A stretch of DNA of 64,000 nt from Leptodontidium sp. MPI-SDFR-AT-0119 (GCA_020726505.1 JAHLEZ010000028.1:186001-250000), one strand, 5' to 3'; numbered from the stretch's first letter, positions 35,164-49,310 are shown. The notes: generated by a model not told the origin, from the sequence alone. Made by a program: numbers and translations.

Positions 35164-36815
35164 AGGAATATATAACCTTTTATATAAAATATAACGCTTA
35201 TAAGTGTAAAGTTCTTTTATTTAGTTTAATTAATGGCCTTCTTACTTATTAGCGCTATATAAATAACATTTTCTTTAAATACCTCGATAATTTTTATATA
35301 ACGTATTTAAATAATATTCTTATTTGCTATAATAATCATTAGTACACTGAGGCGGCTAAAGTATAATAAGATGGCTAAAGATGTACTGAAGAATCGCTAG
35401 TAATACTTGAATTGATACAGAAGCTAATTGCTAAAGAGGGAAAGTTATGTTTTCTTTTTATTATATGATATAAGCAGTTGATTATGTAATTAGTGCTAAA
35501 AGTATAGATTATTATAATATCTCCTTTTTTATTTACTTTGTTTTAGAAGTGAGGATATAAAAATGCGTTTAATTAGCGTTTTTTTAATTATTCTTTAATA
35601 AATTAAAAAATTATATGAATTTTAATAAGAATTTGTTACGGCTAGCAAGAGGTTGATACGGTGCAAGAGTTGCTTTGTATTTGGGCTTAAGCTACGCTCA
35701 GAATCAAGAAGAAAAGACAAGCAGAAAGGAGAGCTTTTTATAAAAGAGAGCTCTAATATAAATACACAGGGGGCCCTCCTAATAATGCCTAGCGTAATCG
35801 AGCGTTATTTACATCAATATGTCGTATGCTCAATAGTCGTCTTCTTAATTGGACTTAGCGCAATCGACTGCTAGTCGGCTGGCCGTTCACTAGTAAGTTG
35901 CCAAGCTAAAGTCGTAATATTACCCCTTCTTCTCGAAAAAACTGCGTTCGCGTAATTACTGTTATAATCGTATTATTCTCTAAGTCATTGTAGTCGTTAA
36001 TATTAGTATTATATGCCTTTAGCTATTTTGAGAAAGCTCTTAGCGGGCCTTTAGTATTAAGATGCTTTAAGTAGAATCGTTTAATTATATATAGAGCCAT
36101 TATAATATTTAAGCACGGGTATTACTTCAGATCTTCGTTGGCGCTTAGTTACTTAATATAGTAGAATAACTTATTTCGCATAATCTTAAAGTTAAAGATG
36201 CTTTTGATTTCCCATTTATTTTGCTTAAGTAATAGTTGAATAAGTGCTAGCGTGGCTTTAACTTGCTTAAGCAAGGGGTTATCGATATATTTGCGGAGCA
36301 AGTGTGAGTAGAAGACGGGATAAATTAATTAGTCTTTTAGAGGTTATATTACTTATTAAATGGCTTTTTAGAAGGCCGGTTAATATTCTAGTTTCGTGTA
36401 TTAATCATAATTAAATTACCGATATCCCAATCGACGACGCGTCGTCCACGATTCGCTAGTTATTTCTTTTTCTTTTACTAATCTTTTAAAAACGATTATA
36501 CAACCTTAATAACTTCTTTTATACGTAAAGCGATTTATAAAGTCTCCTCGCGATTGAGTTTTCTTATTACCATAATTAGTAGCTTTAGGTTTAATAAGTC
36601 TTAAGAAGTTCTTGATTTTATATTATTAAATAATTAAAAAGGAGTTAAATTACTAAGAGATTTATGAGGTAAAGTAAGTTATATAATATTTATAATAAGT
36701 AAGAGGTTATTTCAATTATCTTAATAATAATAATAGAAAAGGCGAAGCTATTACTTAATATATTAGTTTATGATTTTAATTTAGTTATCGATATTAAGAT
36801 TATATACTATCGTAA
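35164..36815. other. AT-rich degraded repeat DNA of unknown family
   Basis: No intact frame. Minus-strand fragments at about 35900-36400 (for example QVKATLALIQLLLKQNKWEI; PCLNIIMALYIIKRF) suggest a decayed transposon protein that I cannot assign. A mutated Copia-A LTR begins at 36816. Confidence 0.4.
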
Positions 36816-37607
36816 TATTAGTCCACAGGTCCCTATATAAGTATACTTCAGTCTAAAGAAGGAGTGCGGGTCAAAGTCAGGAGTCAGAGCCTAGCCGGAC
36901 TAGTTTTAGTAGACATTTAGTAAAGTTTCGTAATATATAGTCTAACTTTCCTCGCACTCTCTTAGAAAATACACAGATTTTAAACTATATATTTATTACT
37001 CTGTCACTATACTCGCATTAGAATATATTCACATATACGGCATAGTATATAAACTAGTACTATACCGACACTAATTAATAGTAAGCTTATATTATTAACC
37101 TTATTATAGACAGAAAAGGTCTCGGGCTGTAGAGTAAAAATCGATAACAAACTTTAAAGTACTTTATTATATCTCTAATAGGGCACTTGTGTAAAGGCTA
37201 GATTTAACGGGGATCGATTAAATCCCCTGAGACTCGCCTTAATACTCGAAGTACGTCAAGGAAGCTATAATAATATCGACAGTCACTTTATAAAGATTAT
37301 TAAGTCAATATATATAAATCTAGAACTTTGGACCTTTAAGAAACTTATCCGGGAACTTACTAAATTACTTATGAATCGTATCTAATATAATAGCGGATAC
37401 TTTAGACTATACGCTAGAACTAAAATTAACTCTAGAAACATTTAATAATACGACTACACTAAGAGAAACGCTAAATCTTAGCTTAGTTTTTATAAGAGAT
37501 ACGACGGTATACTCGTAGAAGTTCCGTGAGTCCTTTTATAATAGTTATATTAAGGGAGAATTCCTTTTTTAAGACTTTTAAGAGTATTTTAAGGGTTAGA
37601 CAATAAA

Positions 37608-39213
37608 TGTGACGAGCTGGCGCATCGCCATAGATTAGTGCCTTACAGGCCTCAGGCCGCAAGCCCCTATTTAACTTCTCTTGATCTCTTAATCTTTAAT
37701 CTTTACTTTGTATTTTAAGAACGTATATAGGAATTAGAAAGCCCGTTGCGTCATATTATACAAAGTCCTCTAGTTGCGACTACCGTATCTGTCTGTTTGT
37801 CTATTTGTCCGGCCTGATCTGTCTGTTCTGTATTCTGTCTGCTCTGATCTGTCCGAATAATATTCTGTCTAACCTCTAATACTCTGCCGTACTTATTAAC
37901 TCTCTACTTGTCTATTGAACGCTCGATCGAGATAATACCTTAGCTCTCTGCTATATAGAGCTTACCTCACAACCTTTCTTCTCTCCTTTATTTATATTTT
38001 CGATTTTACATAATATGACGACCCTTACTCCTGTCTAGTAACTTCAGTAACTCACCGAGTAAGTCGCTAACCTCTAAATACAAGTCGAAGCTCTATAAGC
38101 AGCACGAACCTCTCGTCCGAAGCCTATTTTCCCCGACCTTGCGAAGTTCGACGGCAAAGTATACTACTTCGACATATGGCTCCTAGCTATTAAAGCCAAA
38201 CTACGTGTGGATGGCCTCTCTAGCGCCCTTGGCGACTCCGTGGCACAGTTTTACTATATATACGACCGTCTCGAATCCCAAGTCTAGTCGCAAGTATTAT
38301 TACAGCTAGCTACCGCGGAGTAAGAGTAATTCTAGTTATACTAATCGATCCTTAACTAGCTTTCCCGAGCCCTCGACAACTTAAACAAGACTCAAGAAGC
38401 TATTAACCGCCTCTATCGAATTGACTAAGCCTCTAAGTCTATACTTAACTACATCGCCAAGTTCGAACGTATACTATACGAAGTAAAAGGACACAATTAA
38501 GACAACGACCGTAAGATCTCTGCCTTTCGATTTGGTCTTAGCTTAATAATCAAGAATTGTCTCGCGTAATAGTTAGAACTGCCTTCGTTATACCCTTAGT
38601 TCCTACGAGCTATATAAAAGCTGTCTTCCCGTTCAGGTACTTTGGGCCTGTTAAACCCGATTCAAAATCCTTCGTCTCGACTACATATTACGAATGCCCC
38701 TCTAGCGACTGCTCGATACGGTGACCTAATAAATATCTCGAATATAGGCATAAATTCGATCGACGTACCTAGTCATTTCTTATCCAGCGAACCGATACGT
38801 TAATCGTATAAGGACATAAGTGCTTGCCTGCGCTATAGTAGTTTCGACTATTAATTAAAGGATTGCCACGAATTAGCCCGGCCTTCTACAAACTCTCGAT
38901 CTGCCGGTATAAGCGGAAAGAAGGTGACAATTGCTACTTTAGACGACGATTACGACTACGAATACGATTCGGACGATCTAAGGCACCCTAACGCGTGGCA
39001 AAAAGGCATTTTTAAGACTTAGACTTAGTCGCTCGGGACGAGCTCTTTTCGGAGGGGGGGGGTAATGTGACGAGCTGGCGCATCGCTATAGATTAGTGCC
39101 TTACAGGCCTCAGGCCGCAAGCCCCTATTTAACTTCTCTTGATCTCTTAATCTTTAATCTTTACTTTGTATTCTAAGAACGTATATAGGAATTAGAAAGC
39201 CCGTTGCGTCACA
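37608..39213 (+). mobile_element. Gag-only short LTR retrotransposon, copy 2 (1606 bp)
   Basis: LTRs 37608-37755 and 39066-39213 (148 bp each). Ends TGTGACGAGCTGG and GTTGCGTCACA. Target duplication ATAAA at 37603-37607 and 39214-39218. A G9-containing polypurine tract (GGAGGGGGGGGG, near 39050-39062) directly precedes the 3' LTR. It reads on the plus strand and contains only gag. Copy 1 is at 249-1856. Confidence 0.94.
38015..39060 (+). pseudogene. Gag of Gag-only LTR element copy 2
   Basis: It starts with ATG 38015 (MTTLTPV, then a stop at a former Gln). Capsid text includes KAKLRVDGLSSALGDSVAQF, DYxLxLSRALDNLNKTQEAI-type segments and LNYIAKFERILYEVKGHN. The zinc knuckle is degenerate: the second Cys reads Tyr and the His reads Tyr, while DCH keeps the last Cys. 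The acidic end reads TIATLDDDYDYEYDSDDL. Different stops from copy 1 show that the two copies decayed separately after insertion. Confidence 0.82.
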
Positions 39214-41153
39214 ATAAAAGAGTTTAAATTAATTGAGGTTATAGAACGTATATACTTTAAGGACAACCTATAAGCCTTTAGTATATTTATATAATAATAA
39301 AGGGGGACGAGGACGGCAGAGGCTTTAATAGAGGCAGTATAAGCTAAGGAGAATATATAGCTAAAGGACTAAGTAGAGATGTAAATTCAGAACTACTTAG
39401 AATTAGTACTAAATCACATCTAAGACTCACTTTCTCGCCTATTACTATTAATCTTAATAACACTTTAATAAAATCAGCCCCTAATGTCTTTATAACATTA
39501 ACTAAAGGTAGTTATTTATTTTATAAAAGAAGACACTTCTTTAGAAGGAACAAAAATGAAGTATATAAAGACGATTTAGTTATCGGGATTACTTAAGATT
39601 TCCTTTACTAAAGGAGATAAGGCTAAAGATTTATATAGTGTAACTCCACTTATAGTCCTAAAGAAGGAGTTCTCATTTACTCTTAAGAGGGATCCTTTAA
39701 GTAATCTCTACTTATAGAGATTAAATAACTATACGTTACTGAATCTTACTTTATTACCAGTAATATATTCACAGGATAAATTATTGTTACTATTTGAAGT
39801 TCTTAAGACTACTAGACTATATATAGAGCCGATTCGACTATTAACCTTAGACTAAGTAAAATCGTTAGTAAACCTTACTAAGATATATATTAAGGAGCTC
39901 TAATATAATAGAGACAAGGACTACTTAAATAAGAAGCTCTACATCTTCGTAGACTTATATTAGAGAGTATTAATTAAGACTAAAGTTTAAAACTGAGCTT
40001 TTCTGTCGATTTTACGAGATAAAGCTAGTTCGTACTATTACCGGTACTTTTAGAATAAGGAGTACTTATTTAATAAGCTTATTAAGACGACTCGCGAATA
40101 CTTTAAGACAGAGGAGAGAACTAATAAGTTCTTTAGCTAGTAGTTTAGTCTAACTTTCTCGTTATTTTAAAATAAGCCTCACTAGAAGAAAAAGCCGGTG
40201 TTAACTTAATTAGAGAACTTCGCTAAAGAATTATAAAGTATTTAACTTAGCCTAAAGGATAATAATATATAAAACAATAAGATACTCTACGATAAGCTCG
40301 TGTAAGGAGTATTAGGGAACCCTGTATTTAAGATAGCCTTATTTAAGGCACCTCTTACTTTCCTTATATTAATAAATAGTCTTCGTTCCGCCGTCGGCGT
40401 TAAAGTAACTTATAACTCGGGATCAAGGATAAGTAAGTACTCTAGATTTAATCCGAATCGCCACTAATCTTATATCATAAATAAGGCGGCTTATTACTTC
40501 GATTATAAGATGAAATTTTCAAGAGGAAATAAGCGTGGGGACAAATTCTAGCTTAAGCTAGGCTATATAGGCTATATTATTTATAAGGAGATAGATTACT
40601 ATAATAGTTACTACTTTAATAAAGAGTAGGCAGCGTCTAAGGCGAGATACTTCGCTACGTGTAAGGCCGAAGGGGTGAGAGCTACGAATAAGACCTTTAG
40701 AAGCTACTTAACTTATATTAAGGGAATCGACCTTAATTCGGACTAAAACCGGACTATATCTAGACACTATTTAAAAGGTTACTAAGATATAGATTTAAAT
40801 ACTTTAATAGATATTAACGATTCTTTAGAAAGCTCTAACGACAATAATAATAGTAGCGCTATAAACTTCACGACTATATTTATAGTAAGTAAAGTATAAT
40901 ATAATACACAGGAAGTTATAGAGCAACTTAACGAGAAGAAGGCTACTTATATCTTAAAAAGTAAGATTAAGAGACTTACTCTTAATAAGGCTTACATAAT
41001 ATAATAGATAGACAGATTCTTTTAAAGTCTATTAATTAATATAAGGGCATCTAATAAAAACACAAGAGGCATTAACTAGTTACGAGCTTTATAATAAATT
41101 CAAGATGTCAAATTTAATACTAGTTAGGCGGGCTAAAGCTAGATTATATTTAG

Positions 41154-41200
41154 TGTCAGTACAATACCGGTTCATGTACCACGCCGCATATATGAATATA
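41154..41200 (-). repeat. Truncated Copia-A LTR, minus orientation
   Basis: TGTCAGTACAATACCGGTTC and the following bases match the reverse complement of the LTR end at 14044-14090. It is cut after 47 bp by the Gypsy-2 LTR. It may be a Copia-A copy inserted into Copia-A copy 2. Confidence 0.7.
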
Positions 41201-44200
41201 TGTTACGACCTACGATGCGCTTTGTATTCTAACCGACACGGGCTCGTAGCATCGCTGGCTATGCGACGGCGCTAAGCCTAATAAGGAAGACTAAGTGGCG
41301 AGCCTACGACATATTGACGTGAATGGCACTTGACTACGCTAGGCCTTATTAGGAGGGTCCCTTATATATATATACTCGAGCCCTTCCTTATAGAGAGCTT
41401 TCCTTTCCTCCTTGTCTTTTCTTCTCGATTCTAAGCGTAATATTAAGCCTAAATATAAAACTAAAGTCAACTCGCTGTATTAGCCTTTTATTAGCCGTAA
41501 TATAAGAAAAGACTAACACCCTTTTACTATAAAGTGTTATATTTTACTCAGTCTTACGCCTTATTAACTTACCCTTATAATAAGTTAATAACAAGCCTTA
41601 ACACCTTAGCCTATTTAATAAATAAGTACTTCTTTGCCCTAGTAATAAACTGTCTTAGAGAAAGCTAGATATTCTCTCGCGGTTAACTTACTTTATTATA
41701 ACTTAATACGCGTCGCGGTTTCGAACGTATATTTAATTAACAAATCGATTAATAACTTTAAACACCCCTTAACCCCACTTACTACTACTTCCGACCTCTC
41801 CCCCTTATTAGTAAAGCTCTAAAGAAAGGAGTGCCCTTGTACGGCTAAGCTTTACCGACACTCTCATTCCTTTAGTAGAGACTCTCTCGAAGGAACTGGA
41901 GAGCTTTAATAGATTCGACTCAGACTTAGAGGACAAACCCTAGCGTTTCTTTAACGTATCGTTAGAGCCTAACGATATAGAAGGGCTTACCCCCGCTTAA
42001 TAGGCTAAGGTAGATCAACTAATCAAGGACTCCGTTAGCTTTACTATCGCCGCCGCTATTATATAAGCCCTTACTTAATATATTATTAATAACCCTTGCT
42101 AAGAGACTAGCACTTCTTCCCCTTCTGATTAATTAGTACGTGCTCTTACGGCGGACCTCCAGCCTACCGCCGACTATTACCTCCTTAAGCTGAACCCTAT
42201 TATCCCTGCCGTTAAGCCTAATAAGGTCAAGTACCCCTATACCCCCTTTAGTGACTATAAAGGCGAAATTAAATACGACGCTTAAAAGATAAATATAAAG
42301 CTCTTTATTTAAAAGTACTTAAGTAACTTCTTCACTAGCGAATTATAAGTCTATGTCTACTTTAAGTGTACAAAGGGAGAGGCTAAGATTATTATCCTTT
42401 AATAAATAAACCCCGACTTCACTAGAGACTTTAACGAAGCCGCCGACGTCTTAAAGGCTTTAGATTAGCGTTTCTTTAATTATAACCGAGTATAAGCAGC
42501 TAAGCTTAAGTACAACTAATTACAAATGAGTAATATAACTTATAATAAGTTCTATATAAAGTTCACAATATATACGGCTACTAAAAAGATTTTACTTACC
42601 CGTTAGTTCGATGATATATACGAGAAAGTCTTGGATAAACTTAAGTGTAATATTCGTATTAAGAAATATAACTTTACTGGAGATTATATAACTCTTAACG
42701 AGTTCTTAGCCGTCTTAAACTGCGAGTTACAAAATATCGCTGCCGCGCGAGCTAATACGCGAGCTATTACCGCTCCTCGCGAAGCTCCTTAAGTCTCTTT
42801 TAATAATACTAACGACTCGCGCGGTATTTTAAAAAAGGAAAGCTAGCGTGTAACTTCCCTTACGCCGGCTACTATAGTATAAAGACCCCCGACCCCGACT
42901 TTAAGACAGTCGACGGATATCCGCTAGTGTACGCCTTCGCCCTCGCCTGTTATACGTTAACTTAAGTCCCCTGTACCTCCTCTTATACTTAGGGACGTCT
43001 TCTCTGACACCTGTCTTTACTACAGTAAAACCGGCTATTAGGCTAGTGACTGTCTTAAGCGCTATAAAGACTAAGCTCTTAATAAATCGATTTCCTAGCT
43101 AGTCGTTAGTAAAGATCTAGAGACTAACGAGTTATTAAAAAACTCTTAAGCCGTAATAAAGATTTATACCTCGGCATAAGCTATAACTTATAAAAGGACT
43201 TAATATTTAATTTCCGTGCTTTTATTAAAGGACAACAATTCTTAATTAGTATTAAATTAAGAAGAAATAGATTTTTTACTAAGACACTTATATATATTAA
43301 TAGTAGAGTTAATATTTTCGGTGTTATTAAAACCTCTTTTGTATACTGACTTATTAAGTAATTTAATATTTCCTTTATATCTCTCCCTTAACTAATCGTC
43401 TTAACTAGTTATAATAATAGGAAAGGCAAGCCAATCGATACGGCCGTCTTATTTACCTTAACGATTGACTACCGGCGAATTAACTTCCCCTTCTTAGTAA
43501 TTAACCTAAGAAACACTACCGTTTTAATTAGCCAGAAGTTCTTAGAGTATTACGACCTAAAGTAATAGTACACTAAGAACCGCAATTGACTAGAATAGCT
43601 ATTAAATATACTAATCTAATCGTACTTTAATTAGCGAGTCTTTATTAACGTTAACTATTCTAATAAATTAATTGTCAAGTCTTACTAACTTAATATAAAA
43701 CGAAGGGATACTCTTATAGACTTAAATAACTATTATTAGAGGCAAGTTAAGATTACGGCACTTGACGATTCCTTTAAGTCAAAAGTCTTTATACGACTTA
43801 TTACTAGCGTCTCGCCGACTCGACCCTCGAGCTTTATTAAAGAAGTTAAAGAGCGCCTACGTGTTATAAAGGATTAATTAAACCCTCTAATATCCCGTGA
43901 TCTAGGATTACTACTTAAAGACAAGAGAGCCCATAGAGCCTCCCCAGCGAATCATTAGCTAAAGGCGCTTATTATAGAGATTTTCCTTATATTAATAGCG
44001 GCGATATTTACGACGTACTTCCGACTTAAGAAAACTAAGAAAAATAAGGTAGAAACTTTTGTAATATTAATATATAAGATCGACTAAGAGCTGACTTAAC
44101 GTCGGCGAGAGGCTTTAAATTAATTAAGCGTTGAGCTCGTATTAATAAATAAAGACTTGACCCTAAAAGAGGCCTTAGAGGCTAAGTACGCGTAAGATAA

Positions 44201-46084
44201 CGAATTAATAAGTAAGAAGCTCCTTATAAAATATAAAGAGTATACGCCTCTCTTCTCCTAGCATGCCTTTAACGAGTTATTAGCGTATTACTAAGGCGTA
44301 GACTACTAAATCGAGCTTACTAAGGAGAACGACTTGTCTTTTGAACCTCTCTAGCGTATAACTAAAGAATAACTATTAAAGACTAAGCGGTACATTATTA
44401 ACAACTTATATAAAGGCTTTATTAAGCCCTCTAGCGCACTATATACGGCCCTTATTCTCTTCGCCAAGAAAGCCGATAATAATCTCTAATTATACGTCGA
44501 CTACTAAAAGCTAAATGCCCTATTAAAGAAGAACCTGTACTTAATCCCTTTAATCAATAAGATAATAGTATGTATTTATAAGGCATAAGTCTTTAAAAAG
44601 CTCGATATTTAATAAGCTTTCCACCGCATCCGTATATCCCCTAAGAGCGAAGACTATACGACTTTCTACACTTAATATAGTACGTATAAGTATAAGGTCC
44701 TTCCTTTCGAGCTCACAAATAGTCCGACGACTTTCTAGTGATTTATTAATAATATCCTTATAAAACACCTCGACGACTTCTACGCAGCTTATATAAACGA
44801 CATCCTTATATATTCGTCGACTCCTAAAGAGCACAACGTTTATATTAAGAAAGTAATAATAATATTATAAGTACACGGACTCTAAGTCGACATTAAGAAG
44901 TCTAAGTTTAGTATATAAAAGATAAGATTCCTAGGATTTATTATTAGAGTCGATGGCGTGGAAGTAAACCTAAAGAAGATTAGTGTAATTAAGGACTAAC
45001 GATACACTAATAATATATAGAGTATATAAAGTTATCTTAATTTTTATAACTTTTACTACTAATTTATTAAAGATTATAGTCGTACTACACGACCCCTTAT
45101 AATACTTACTAAAAAGGACATTCCCTTCGTCTTCGACAGCGCCTATAAGAACGCTTAAGAAACTGTCCGGGAAGTCCTCTAATTTATATTAATTCTTTAC
45201 TACTACGACTTTACTAAGTAAACACAGTTAGAGACCGACTCCTCTAATAAGGTCGTCACTAGGATTTTATCTTAATTATAAGAAGACGGCACCTTTTACT
45301 TTATAAGATACTTTTTTAAGACTATAACAGACCTTAAGCTTAATTACTTAATTTATAATAAAGAGATACTAGTGATTTTCTAGTCATTTAAGTAATATCA
45401 CTTAGAGTTCTTGAAAAGAAGTGATACTTGGTGTGAATGATGATTCTATTGTACGGGGGATTTCTAGGTCTATATAACTACTCTAGCTAATCACGTGTAT
45501 ATTCGCTTATATAACTTAATTAGGTGTTGGCTTGCGAATTGCCGGAAACTAGAGCTTCTGAGGTTTAAAACACAGAAGCCCAGGCTTCCGACAGCCACTG
45601 TTTTAGCCCTAAATAACCTCTTACTAGAAGCTAAAGCTTTTGAGGCTTTAATATATAGAAGCCGGAGGTTTATGCGAGTTACTAAGTAGTTGAGCTATAT
45701 ACTAAGCTATATACTTAATATAATCTTATAGCCTCCTATAAGATATATTATAATTTATTTATTTATATCTTATCTTATATTTTATATTTCTTATATATAT
45801 ATTTTATGTATTTTATTATTATTTTATTTATGTATTTTATTTTATTTATGTATTTTATTTTATTTATGTATTTTATTTATGTATTTTATTTATTTATGTA
45901 TTTTATGTATTTGTAGGTTTTTATATTTTAGTTTATTATATATTAGGCCTTAGATTTAAAGTACTTATAAAATTTAGTTGTTTATTATTATTTAAACCTT
46001 TTATAAAGCCATTAGCCAATTAAACTGTAGTATTAATATATAATAGGTCTAGTTTATTATTAGCTATTTCATTTCGTATAAAAT

Positions 46085-47321
46085 TGTTGGTTTAATAGTC
46101 ACGTTTTTAGTCACATGCTCGCTTAACGAGTATTTAAGGGGGGGCTCTAGTATAAAGCTCTCCTTTTCTTGAACACACATTTTGCCACACAAGATTTTAC
46201 CCCTTAAATGTGTCAATTCTGAACCGGAATCAGTGATACTACCCGAGTATAACGACATTAATCAATTGCGAATTACTTAGTAGTTAATTAATAAGTTAAT
46301 TGGCTAAACTCGAAGAGATATCCTCGAAGCTATATAGTATTCGCTCTCTACTACTTCGTACGATATACTAAGGGAGATATATTCGGAATACTGCAGTATT
46401 CGCTCTCCGGTATTCTGATAATACCTTTAAGGCTTTTCGACCTCTTACGTGCAGTATTCGCTCTCTACGTAATATCGAATTGCTGTGTCCACCACACGAC
46501 TTCTGCACGCCTCAGAATTATTAACGTCGACCTCTTCACTAAGCTAGTCGAAGCTCTTTCCTTCGAAGCACTTATTCGAAGGACCTCTTCTTTTTCGAAT
46601 TACCCCTTTTCTCCGCTACAACGACCCCCGCAGCGATGAGTTCGAAGCCGGCGAGATTCTTTCTCGAGTGGAAGGCAGGACGATTACTTCTTTTCGAATA
46701 CACCCCTTTTCCTTTACCGCAGACGACCTCCTGTAATAATACGCCAACTTCGACCTCTTTATTAAGCCAGCTCGATCCCCTCTTCTACACGCCTCAGAAT
46801 CACTAACTGTCGAGCTTCCTTTTAATACCTCCTTTTTCTGATTTTTCCCCCTTTCTTCGAAGCCACGTTACTTGATTCGGAAATTAGGTCTTAGTAAGCT
46901 TCGTGCGCTTTGACGACAATTTCGCCTTAGTACCGAATTAACCTAAATAGCCGACAAGTTCCACCGTAAGGGGTCTTATACCGGTTATATTAACTCTAGT
47001 ACTGAGGCTTTCGAGAGTATAAATAAGAATAAGGAATAATTAGCTTCTTTGTATTTAGAGACTCGTCGTTGTTTGTTTAATTAATTACTAGCTACTAAGT
47101 TAGTATTTAGTTCGAGGGAGACGTCTCTCGAAAAGGAAAAACTGCCAGTGTTAGTTTAATAGTCACGTTTTTAGTCACATGCTCGCTTAACGAGTATTTA
47201 AGGGGGGGCTCTAGTATAGAGCTCTCCTTTTCTTAAACACACATTTTGCCACACAGGATTTTACCCCTTAAATATGTCGATTCTGAACCGGAATCAGCGG
47301 TACCACCCGAGTATAACGACA
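46085..47321. mobile_element. TRIM-C: short non-coding LTR element (1237 bp)
   Basis: LTRs 46085-46257 and 47149-47321 (173 bp each), ends TGTTGGTTTAATAGTCACG and CGAGTATAACGACA. Target duplication AAAAT at 46080-46084 and 47322-47326. The 891-bp internal part has three copies of CAGTATTCGCTCTC (46346, 46394, 46452; the first reads TAGTATTCGCTCTC) and two of CACGCCTCAGAAT (46506, 46786). It has no Gag or Pol signature. The purine run CGAAAAGGAAAAA before the right LTR suggests plus orientation. The two LTRs differ at several sites, so it is older than TRIM-B. Confidence 0.9.
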
Positions 47322-48942
47322 AAAATGATAGCTTATATCGATATGTTTACTTCTTTTATAAAATTCAGGGTTATTAGTTAATTTTAAAGCGGATTCGCTA
47401 TTTGTTAATAGCTTAAGTATAAGTGTTATTTTGTTATTAAGGAATTTATTAAAGTAGTTTATTAAGTTATATAAGTATAGTATTTTTTTTATTACTTCTT
47501 TAAAAGTTATATATTTAGCTTTATAGCTTAATAAAGCTACTGTTTTTTGAAGTATACTAAGTTAATTAATAATACAGTTATTTACTAGAAACAAAAAGCC
47601 ACTAGTACTCTTTCGGGAGTTAATATCTCCTCCCTAATCGACATTAGTATATCCTAATAGTTTTAGGAAAGGTTTATTATAGTTATAATAAGTGCCGATA
47701 TTAGGGTATTTATTAAGGTATTTCCATATTCGATCTAAAGCTCTGAAATGAGTTAAATCAAGATTAGCTATATATCTAGTATATCTATTTACAGTATATA
47801 TTATATCAGGTCTAGTTTTAGTAGTTAATTGTATTAAAGAGCCTACTTATTATTAATATAATTATAAGTCATCTTTATTAACTATATTTATTGCTTTATC
47901 TAATCTAACTCTTACTTCTACTAGTGTAATAACAGGGTTTAAGTTAGCTTTATTAAATCGTTGTAATAACGATTTTAAGTATTTATTTTAATTTATATAT
48001 ACTGATTAATTATTATAGTTTAGTTTTATTTTTATGCCAAGGAATTAATGTACTTTACTTATATATTCTATTTTTATAGTCTTAGTTAGTTCTTTAACTA
48101 TATTAGTTATAATATTATTATTAGGCCCTGTGAATATTAAATCGTCTACATGACAGATTATAATTATTTTAAGTTTATTATAAATAAATATAGTTTTATT
48201 ATAAGGTAATACTTTAAAACCCAATTTAATAAGAACATCTAATAAGTGTTTATACTATAGTCTAAGTGATTGTTTTAATCTATATAAGGCTTTATTCAGT
48301 TTACAAAATAGCTTCTATAAGTTATTTATAAAGGTATTATCTTTATTTATTAGCTTATATTTATTACTTTTATTATTATAATATCTTTCTCGACCTATAG
48401 GTTGTTCTATATATATTTCAGCGTCTATTTTAGTATATACAAAAGCATTTTTTACATTATATTGTAATAGCTTCCATTTATTAGACATAGCTAATATAAA
48501 TATTAATCTATAAGATTCAGGTCTACAAGTAGCTGAAAAGGTTTCTAAGTAATTAAGGCCTAATACTTAATTAAAGCCTTTTATAACTTATCTTAATTTA
48601 TATTTTATAATATTATTATTTAGGTCTGTTTTTATTTTATAAACCTATCTACCTCTTAAATAGGTTTTATTTAGTAGTAATTCTACTAAATCCCACGTAT
48701 TTTGTAACTTTAATTCGTTTATTTCTAATTTTATAGATTTTAACTAACTATCTTTATTAGAACTATTTATAGCCTGTTTATATGTATTAGGTTCATTATT
48801 AATATTAGTTATAAGAACTAGGTCTTCTTCATTTTCTGTAGAGTTACTTATTAGAGCTATATTTGGAGAGTTATTTATTATAACTTAAGGAAAAGTTGTT
48901 CTTTGGCGGCCTGATTTATTTAGGTGAATATTATTATGATTA

Positions 48943-49127
48943 TGTCGTACAGGCACGGGCTGATGCTCGGTTAGCTGCGCGCTACGCTGGATATGGTTTC
49001 TGCCACGTTATACCGCTTTCAAGAGAATAACGTGTTCCCCTAATTTCCTTATATATTCTAGAAAAAAATCAATCACTTCAATTCTCTTTACGTTAATCGT
49101 AAGGCTCTACTCCACTTCTATACCACA
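48943..49127. repeat. Solo LTR (185 bp) in Copia-C copy 2
   Basis: It begins TGTCGTACAGGCACGGG and ends CTTCTATACCACA, with duplication GATTA at 48938-48942 and 49128-49132. It is absent at the matching place in copy 1 (near 17400), which confirms the insertion. The left half is GC-rich and free of RIP bias. Confidence 0.92.
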
Positions 49128-49134
49128 GATTATT

Positions 49135-49310
49135 ATTACTTCTTGTAATTCTTATATTATTATTAGTATTATCCTTATTATTATTATTTTTATTATTATT
49201 ATTATCTCTATTATTATTAATATTATTATTATTATTGCCTTTATTATTATTTTTATTATTGTTATTGTTATTATTATTATTATTGTTATTGTTATTACTA
49301 TTTATAAGGT
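49135..49310. repeat. (ATT)n microsatellite in Copia-C copy 2
   Basis: Counterpart of 16985-17430 on the opposite strand, shorter and with more interruptions. Confidence 0.85.

Larger units (their letters stand above)
36816..41153 (+). mobile_element. Copia-A copy 2: 5' LTR, leader and gag region, split by a Gag-only element
   Basis: The 5' LTR is 36816-37070 (255 bp, ends TATACCGACA). The internal region continues to 37607, is interrupted by 37608-39213, and resumes through gag-like frames to 41153 (for example IFVDLYQRVLI-like text near 39945, and ARYFATCKAEGVRATNKTF near 40640). No integrase or RT remains. The gag text is readable only with many stops at former Gln/Trp codons. At 41154 it is cut by a reverse LTR of the same family. 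Confidence 0.75.

Noticed and set aside
46064..46258. 64-codon minus-strand frame
   Set aside because: It lies almost wholly within the left LTR of TRIM-C and has no support as a gene.
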